Positions 29,378-34,236 of a DNA stretch of 34,236 nt are shown one piece after another. A program made the translations under genes and the position numbers. The DNA comes from Dysgonamonadaceae bacterium (GTDB lineage: Bacteria; Bacteroidota; Bacteroidia; Bacteroidales; Azobacteroidaceae). The stretch's first letter is position 1; each line of letters starts with the position of its first letter. Under the pieces are notes generated by a model. It made no database searches. It saw nothing but the letters and a program-made list of their open reading frames with translations, and was not told where the DNA came from. The stretch lies in contig JAISYG010000010.1 in assembly GCA_031270075.1 (NCBI GenBank), forward strand, positions 1 through 34,236, in the 5' to 3' direction.

Positions 29378-31501
29378 TCAGGCATCTAAATTTTGATCGA
29401 TGACTTCAATTTTCTTCTCAATCAGTTGGAGTTCATCTTTCAGGCTTTCGATTTTGCGTTGCATTTCTTTTAACAGACCACCGCCGCCTTTCGACGATAC
29501 CGACAGGAAGCCAATGTTGTTTTCGTAGGTTTGGATGTCGCTTTTCAAGCGTTCGTAATTGCGCATCAATTTTTCGCGTTCGTTCAGAATCTTGTTTTGC
29601 GATTTATCCCTTCCGATATTGTTCAGGCTGGATTTGAACGATTGCAGGCGCCGTTCGCTTCCATCGACTTTCAGCCGGTCGAACTGTTTGTCCACGGCTG
29701 TGCGGTATTCTTTGTAGATTTTATCCTTCTCGCGGAAAGGAACAAAGCCAATGATGTTGAATTGCGCCATGTATTCGCGCAGTTGGGCGATGGCTTCGTT
29801 GGCGGAAAATGTTTCGTCGATGGCGTTGATTTGGACGATAATTTCCTTTTTCTTCATCAAATTATCGGTTTCTTCCGTTTTGTACGAAGACAAATGCGTG
29901 TTTTTCTGTTCAAAGAAATAGTCGCAAGCGCCGATAAATTGTTTCCAAACAGTATCGGAATATTTGCGCGAAACCGGACCGATGGTTTTCCATTCTTTTT
30001 GCAAAGCGATGAGTTTGTCGGATGTTTCTTTCCATTCCTGACTGTCTTTCAAAGCTTCGGCTTGTTCGCAGAGCGCTTTTTTCTTTTCCAGATTATCGTC
30101 CATTGTTTCCTTGATACCCTTGTAAAACTCGCTTTTCTTTTGAAAAAACACGTCGCAAGCTGTACGAAAACGTTCAAAGATTTTCACGTTTTGTTTTTTC
30201 GGCGCGAAACCGATGGTTTTCCATTTATCTTGCAGTTCGAGTACCCATTTATTTTGCTTGTCCCAGTCCTTGAAAGAAACCAGTAGCGAATAATCGATTT
30301 TTTCCATTTCTTCGCAAAGGGCGGTTTTTTCTTCCAGATTGCGTTGTTCCAAACCACGCAGGGCGTCAAAATGTTCCTGATGCTTTTTGTTGATGACCGA
30401 AGAGGCTTTTTTAAGGCGCGTCCAAATGTCTTCGCGCAGGTCGCGGGCTACCGGACCAATTTCCCTCCATTCCTGATGCAGTTTCTGCAACTGGTAGAAA
30501 GCGGAAACGACATCTTTTTCTTCGTCCAATCGTTCGACGGCTTCACAGAGCGCTTGTTTCAATTCCAAATTCTTTTTGAAATCGTAATCGCGCATTTCGT
30601 TGTTGATTTTCAGGAGATCGTAGAATTTTTCGCTGTAATACTGGTAGTCTTTCCATAAGTCGTTGATAGCGTTTTGTGGAATCTGTCTGATTTCTTTCCA
30701 CTGTTGCTGCATTTTTTTGAATTCGTTATAGACTTTATAGAAATCATCCTTGCTATCGATCAGTTCTTTGAGTTTTTCAATGATGTTCTTTTTGATGACC
30801 AGATTTTCTTCCTTGATTTTTTCGGTTTCGGCGGCTTGGGAAGCTTTCTTTTCACGGAATACGGCCAATAATTCTTTTAATTTTTCTTCGAGCGCATCTG
30901 CTTCGGCGTGAAAGTCTTCTTCGATTCCTCCGGCTTCGATAAAAGCTTGTTTTGCGGCTTCGGTTTCTATCCGTTCCAACTTGTAGAACAATTGTTTCAA
31001 AGCGTCCACTTCATTGCGGACGGCTTCGGAAAATTCTTTTTCCACAGTGACTGCCAACTGTTCAACAATTTCGGCCTTACTCAAAAGATCGGTTTCCGAT
31101 TGTTTTTCTACCGGCTCGATTGTTTCTTCTGTCGGATTGGTTGTTTCTTCTACCGGATCGGTTGTTTCTTCTGTCGGCTCGGTTTCTTCCTCAAGAGAAG
31201 CAGTGATTTCCTCTGCAGAAGTATCGACTTCCTCAAGAGAAGCCGTGATTTCCTCCGCAGAAGCATCCACTTCCTCAACAGAAGCAGTGATTTCCTCCAC
31301 AGAAGCATCCACTCCCTCAAGAGAAGCAGTGTTTTCCTCAGCAAAAATATTAACTTCCTCAGCAGAAGCATCCACCTCCTCAACAGAAACAGTGCGTTCT
31401 TCAACAGGAACGTTTGTTACTTCTTCGGAAACAACAACTCCATCTTTCATTTCGGCCGCATTGTCATTTGTAATGCGTTCTGACTCCATGTGTTTACTCA
31501 T
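29378..31501 (-). CDS. DUF349 domain protein with heptad-repeat N-terminus
   Basis: 707 residues from the ATG at 31501 (an in-frame ATG at 31489 is equally possible). Residues 33-137 are 15 consecutive 7-residue repeats of the type [AVLT]EE[VI]DAS/ITAS, highly acidic. From about 150 a coiled coil leads into about five DUF349 repeats (about 240-620), each with the pattern 'W-K-x-I-G-x-x-P-x-x-x-x-x-x-[IL]-W-x-x-[FY]'. The C-terminus is another coiled coil. The DUF349 family is cytoplasmic with no proven role; E. coli YejA/YccJ-type comparison is not safe. The low-complexity part starts right after the N-terminus and the gene is followed directly by pfkA. Promoter box at 31530-31537. Confidence 0.85.
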   Translation of the reverse strand: MSKHMESERITNDNAAEMKDGVVVSEEVTNVPVEERTVSVEEVDASAEEVNIFAEENTASLEGVDASVEEITASVEEVDASAEEITASLEEVDTSAEEITASLEEETEPTEETTDPVEETTNPTEETIEPVEKQSETDLLSKAEIVEQLAVTVEKEFSEAVRNEVDALKQLFYKLERIETEAAKQAFIEAGGIEEDFHAEADALEEKLKELLAVFREKKASQAAETEKIKEENLVIKKNIIEKLKELIDSKDDFYKVYNEFKKMQQQWKEIRQIPQNAINDLWKDYQYYSEKFYDLLKINNEMRDYDFKKNLELKQALCEAVERLDEEKDVVSAFYQLQKLHQEWREIGPVARDLREDIWTRLKKASSVINKKHQEHFDALRGLEQRNLEEKTALCEEMEKIDYSLLVSFKDWDKQNKWVLELQDKWKTIGFAPKKQNVKIFERFRTACDVFFQKKSEFYKGIKETMDDNLEKKKALCEQAEALKDSQEWKETSDKLIALQKEWKTIGPVSRKYSDTVWKQFIGACDYFFEQKNTHLSSYKTEETDNLMKKKEIIVQINAIDETFSANEAIAQLREYMAQFNIIGFVPFREKDKIYKEYRTAVDKQFDRLKVDGSERRLQSFKSSLNNIGRDKSQNKILNEREKLMRNYERLKSDIQTYENNIGFLSVSSKGGGGLLKEMQRKIESLKDELQLIEKKIEVIDQNLDA
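31091..31405 (-). repeat. 21-bp (7-residue) tandem repeat array in the DUF349 gene
   Basis: Fifteen 21-base units encode residues 33-137 of the DUF349 protein. The central units (EEVDAS[A]EEITAS[LV]) are most alike and alternate as a 42-base higher-order pair; the last four drift to [TV]EETT[DN]P. The array stays in frame on change of copy number. It also keeps two antisense frames open, which explains long spurious ORFs on the plus strand here. Confidence 0.85.
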
Positions 31502-31529
31502 AGGGCTACTATTAACTGAATTTAGTGTA

Positions 31530-31537
31530 CAAAGCTA
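31530..31537 (-). promoter_or_regulatory. -7 box for the DUF349-pfkA operon
   Basis: Minus-strand TAGCTTTG, perfect TAnnTTTG, 28 bases upstream of the ATG at 31501. Confidence 0.55.
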
Positions 31538-31600
31538 TTAAATTTTTTGGATATTTACGGGTTAAGGCGCTATTTTTTTTGGAAATCACTTGAATTTGCT

Positions 31601-31608
31601 TACCTTTG
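31601..31608 (+). promoter_or_regulatory. -7 box for tRNA-Arg
   Basis: TACCTTTG, perfect TAnnTTTG, 22 bases before the first base of the tRNA. Confidence 0.6.
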
Positions 31609-31630
31609 CAATCGCAATTTATAAAAATAC

Positions 31631-31704
31631 GGTCTGGTAGCTCAGCTGGATAGAGCAACAGCCTTCTAAGCTGTGGGTCTTGGGTTCGAATCCCAACCGG
31701 ATCA
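31631..31704 (+). tRNA. tRNA-Arg (anticodon UCU)
   Basis: 74 bases, complete cloverleaf. The acceptor GGTCTGG pairs with CCGGATC (31697-31703, with two G-U pairs), and the discriminator base is A31704. The D-arm is GCTCAGCTGGATAGAGC. The anticodon stem ACAGC/GCTGT (31658-31662 with 31670-31674) encloses loop CTTCTAA with anticodon TCT at 31665-31667, decoding AGA (and AGG by wobble). T-arm TTGGG-TTCGAAT-CCCAA. CCA is not encoded. It lies only 7 bases from the end of the convergent proA. Confidence 0.97.
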
Positions 31705-31711
31705 CTGGTAT

Positions 31712-32950
31712 TTAGCTTCTCACTTGTCCGTTCCCTTCAATAATGTACTTATAAGTAGTCAATTCCGGCAAAGCCATTGGCCCGCGGGCGTGTAGTTTCT
31801 GGGTACTGATGCCGATTTCCGCCCCGAAACCGAACTGCGCCCCGTCGGTAAAGGCGGTCGATACATTGGCATATACGCAGGCGGCGTCAACCTGCCGTTC
31901 AAACCGACGGATGGCTTCGTCCGATTGGCTGACAATGCTTTCGCTGTGCTTTGAACTGTAACGGGCGATATGCTCCAGGGCTTCATCCAGCGATTCGACG
32001 GTACGGATGCTCATTTTATAATCCAGGAACTCGGTGCCGAAGCAGTCTTCCGTCGCCGGCTGAAGCAGTACTTGAGGATAATGGCCGGATAACGCCCGGA
32101 ATGCCGGCGCATCGGCATAGATAATCACCTGCCTGCCTGCCAGTCCGCTGCACAGGAAAGGCAGATCGGCTAAACGACTGTTGTGAATAATGAGGCAGTC
32201 TAAGGCATTGCAAACGCTTACACGACGGGTTTTGGCATTCATAACAATGTTGCGTCCAATGGTTTTCTCGCCTTCTTTATCGAAATACGTGTGGCAAATA
32301 CCGGCTCCGGTTTCAATAACCGGTACCAGCGAATGGCGGCGCACATAGTCAATCAGTTCGCTATTCCCGCGGGGGATTACCAGGCTGACTTTTCCGACGG
32401 CTTGCAACAGTGCGGCAGTAGCTTCCCTGCCGTCCGGGAGCAACGTGCAAACAGCCGTATCCATGCCATGCTTCTCCAACACGCTGTGAATTATCGCAAC
32501 CAGCGCCCGGTTAGACCGGTAAGCATCCGATCCGCCTTTCAACAGACAGGCATTGCCCGATTTCAGGCACAGCGAGAAGACATCGAACGTAACATTCGGA
32601 CGCGCTTCGTAGATAATGCCTATCACCCCCAAGGGCACGGAGCGCTTTTGGATGTGCATCCCGTTCGGACGCGTGGTTTCAAACAATATTTTTCCTAACG
32701 GCGACGGCAAGGCGGCCACCTGCCGCAAGTCGCCGGCCATATCTTCGAGCCGTCGGCCGGTGAGTTTCAAGCGGTCGTATTTCGGGTTATCGGGCGACAT
32801 GCGCGATAAGTCTTCGGCGTTGGCGTCCAGCACATCGGCTTGGGCGTCCAGCAAGGCATCGGCTGTATCAGTCAATACCCGGCCGATCTGTTCGTCGCTG
32901 TAATTCAATAGCGTATACGAGGCTTTCAGTGCCTGGTCAATCTGTTCCAT
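31712..32950 (-). CDS. proA: Glutamate-5-semialdehyde dehydrogenase (gamma-glutamyl phosphate reductase)
   Basis: 412 residues, normal length. [45 protein letters not shown] opening of the NADPH-binding fold is present in two parts, then [32 protein letters not shown] and [20 protein letters not shown] containing the catalytic Cys region. The end has [44 protein letters not shown]. It reduces gamma-glutamyl phosphate to glutamate-5-semialdehyde in proline synthesis. Directly downstream of proB, 3 bases apart. Confidence 0.95.
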   Translation of the reverse strand: MEQIDQALKASYTLLNYSDEQIGRVLTDTADALLDAQADVLDANAEDLSRMSPDNPKYDRLKLTGRRLEDMAGDLRQVAALPSPLGKILFETTRPNGMHIQKRSVPLGVIGIIYEARPNVTFDVFSLCLKSGNACLLKGGSDAYRSNRALVAIIHSVLEKHGMDTAVCTLLPDGREATAALLQAVGKVSLVIPRGNSELIDYVRRHSLVPVIETGAGICHTYFDKEGEKTIGRNIVMNAKTRRVSVCNALDCLIIHNSRLADLPFLCSGLAGRQVIIYADAPAFRALSGHYPQVLLQPATEDCFGTEFLDYKMSIRTVESLDEALEHIARYSSKHSESIVSQSDEAIRRFERQVDAACVYANVSTAFTDGAQFGFGAEIGISTQKLHARGPMALPELTTYKYIIEGNGQVRS

Positions 32951-32953
32951 AAT

Positions 32954-34039
32954 CTATCCATCTAAATAAAGATAATCGTAATGAATGGCCGGACGGTTTT
33001 TCCGCTTACCGATAAGCGGCAAGGCCTTTTCGTAATCGTATCCGGCGCGTCCGACCCCGATGGCTTTGCCTTCCGCGTTGATGATCCGGACGATATCGTC
33101 CTTCCTGAACCGGCCGGCAATGCGGGTAATGCCCACAAAGAGGATGCTGGTAGCCCGGGATCCGTAGAGTGCCTGTTCTGCGCCGCGATCGATGTGAATT
33201 TCCCCTTTGGCGAAGTCTTCCGAATGAGCAATCCATTTCTTGATATTGCTGGCCGGCTTCGGGGAAGGAAGGAAGCGGGTGTGCGGCGTGGGTTTCCCGG
33301 CCACTAGATCGGTCAAAACCGCTTTCCGCATTCCGTTGGCGATGATGACCGGGATGCCTTCGTCGGCCACCTTGCGGGCGATCGTGTACTTCGTTACCAT
33401 CCCGCCACGACCGAAAGACGAGCGTCCGGGACGAATAAACGCCAATACGTCGCTCGTGGCGCTTATTTCCGGGATGATGTGGCTCGTGGGCAGGGCGGGG
33501 TCGCCGTCGTAAATGCCGTCTACGTTACTCAGGATAATCAGTGCATCCATATTCATCATGGCGGCTACGAGGCCGGAAAGCTCGTCGTTGTCGGTAAACA
33601 TCAATTCCGTAACCGAAACCGTATCGTTCTCATTGACAATAGGGATGACACCATTCTCAAGCATCGTTTCCATGCAGTTTTTCTGGTTTAGGTAGTGCGT
33701 CCGGCTGGCGAAGTTCTCTTTCATGGTAAGGATCTGTCCGCAGAGCAGGCGGTGTTTCCGGAAGAGTTCAAAGTAGTGGTTAATCAGTTTGACCTGCCCC
33801 ACAGCCGAATAGAGTTGCCGTGACGAAACGGCGTCTAATTTCTTTGAAGGCTGTATTTCGTTTCGCCCGGAGGCCACGGCGCCCGACGAAATGAGGATGA
33901 CCTCCACGCCGGAAGCCCTTAATCCGGCAGTCTGGGCGACAATATCCGCCATGCGATCCGTGTCGAGCGTACCGTCCGGGCGGGTCAGTACATTGCTTCC
34001 TACTTTTACGGCAATACGTTTGAATATTTGTTCTGCCAT
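32954..34039 (-). CDS. proB: Glutamate 5-kinase
   Basis: 361 residues from the ATG at 34039; the longer frame to 34144 passes through the promoter box and is rejected. The amino-acid kinase domain covers about 1-255: IFKRIAVKVGSNVLT, ILISSGAVASGR, GVIPIVNENDTVSV, NDELSGLVAAMMNMDALIILSNVDGIYDGDP and SFGRGGMVTKYTIARK. A PUA domain covers about 275-361 (GEIHIDRGAEQAL...YGSRATSILFVGI). It phosphorylates glutamate as the committed, usually proline-inhibited step; the product is passed to ProA. First gene of a proB-proA operon. Confidence 0.95.
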   Translation of the reverse strand: MAEQIFKRIAVKVGSNVLTRPDGTLDTDRMADIVAQTAGLRASGVEVILISSGAVASGRNEIQPSKKLDAVSSRQLYSAVGQVKLINHYFELFRKHRLLCGQILTMKENFASRTHYLNQKNCMETMLENGVIPIVNENDTVSVTELMFTDNDELSGLVAAMMNMDALIILSNVDGIYDGDPALPTSHIIPEISATSDVLAFIRPGRSSFGRGGMVTKYTIARKVADEGIPVIIANGMRKAVLTDLVAGKPTPHTRFLPSPKPASNIKKWIAHSEDFAKGEIHIDRGAEQALYGSRATSILFVGITRIAGRFRKDDIVRIINAEGKAIGVGRAGYDYEKALPLIGKRKNRPAIHYDYLYLDG

Positions 34040-34057
34040 GTGTTGTTTTTTAGCGCA

Positions 34058-34065
34058 CAAAGTTA
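34058..34065 (-). promoter_or_regulatory. -7 box for proB-proA
   Basis: Minus-strand TAACTTTG, perfect TAnnTTTG, 18 bases upstream of the proB ATG at 34039. Confidence 0.55.
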
Positions 34066-34124
34066 CGATTTTCTTTTGAAATAAAGAAAAAAGTAAGGGA
34101 TCGACCAGCCGACGCAGCTCCTCC

Positions 34125-34236
34125 CTATGGGCTTTGGAGGACACACCTCAGCGCGAAGCCGTAGTGATGACGGGTGTAGTCCTCGCGCAAATAGGGACTG
34201 CTGCGCATGTACATGTACCAACTGGTACCCGTGTCG
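34125..34236 (-). CDS. C-terminal end of a FISUMP-like protein, partial
   Basis: The last 36 codons and the TAG stop (34127-34125) of a minus-strand gene entering from the right edge. It reads DTGTSWYMYMRSSPYLREDY then TRHHYGFALRCVLQSP. The final 'YGFALRCV' matches the 'R-x-x-G-F-S-V-R-C-V' ending of FISUMP-like/major paralogous domain proteins, which are secreted or surface lipoproteins in this phylum. The gene lies upstream of proB but 60 bases from its promoter box. Confidence 0.6.
   Translation of the reverse strand, partial: DTGTSWYMYMRSSPYLREDYTRHHYGFALRCVLQSP

Noticed and set aside
30908..31541. Long plus-strand ORFs with Ser-rich or Phe/Arg-rich repeats antisense to the DUF349 gene
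   Set aside because: They arise from the 21-bp repeat array, whose period is a multiple of 3 and keeps other frames open; no promoter or recognisable product.
34040..34144. 35-residue N-terminal extension of ProB
   Set aside because: It crosses the -7 box at 34058-34065 and is not conserved-looking; the ATG at 34039 gives the normal family start.

Overview
This window looks like a chromosomal segment of a Bacteroidales-type Bacteroidetes bacterium. The evidence is the repeated -7 box TAnnTTTG just upstream of genes, the absence of strong Shine-Dalgarno sequences, lipoproteins with short charged stretches after the lipobox Cys, a TonB receptor carrying STN and carboxypeptidase-like domains beside a DUF4249 lipoprotein, and typical gene pairs of the phylum (DUF3822-rsmD, kdsC-maf, iorA-iorB, proB-proA). 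Most of it is housekeeping DNA with small accessory patches. I see no CRISPR array, intact insertion sequence, phage or rRNA.

Layout. 1-156: start of a minus-strand DUF3788-like gene. 427-6556: plus-strand operon for a surface beta-helix lipoprotein (Cthe_2159-type domain), a TonB-dependent receptor and a DUF4249 lipoprotein, probably one outer-membrane binding and uptake locus. 6609-7969: minus-strand rsmD, DUF3822 and a possible 38-aa membrane peptide. 8006-11570: plus-strand RecD-like helicase, sugar isomerase-like lipoprotein, and an ECF sigma factor with a putative anti-sigma factor, closed by a strong terminator. 11672-12782: minus-strand kdsC-maf. 12783-13334: AT-rich gap without genes, with an inverted repeat. 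13335-15553: a lipoprotein and a ComM/YifB ATPase. 15561-16691: tgt on the minus strand.

16817-21967 is a tightly packed plus-strand run: amino-acid permease, MltF-like lytic transglycosylase, Ogt-type DNA methyltransferase, then a lipoprotein and radical SAM/SPASM enzyme pair. That pair is the best candidate for a poorly characterised system. 21945-26997 is on the minus strand: iorA-iorB, a remnant of an AAA-ATPase/nuclease-type protein, and mutS2, whose nearest visible promoter lies upstream of the remnant. 27028-27491 holds no intact gene. 27518-28453 is miaA, overlapping pfkA at the 3' ends. 28389-31501 is a DUF349 protein plus pfkA. tRNA-Arg(UCU) lies at 31631-31704, proB-proA at 31712-34039, and the window ends in the C-terminus of a FISUMP-like protein.

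Small repeats sit inside genes: a palindromic element read in frame within ogt, a 7-bp tandem repeat in mutS2 whose slippage would shift the frame, and a 21-bp/7-residue repeat in the DUF349 protein. Family assignments come from reading motifs, not from database searches.
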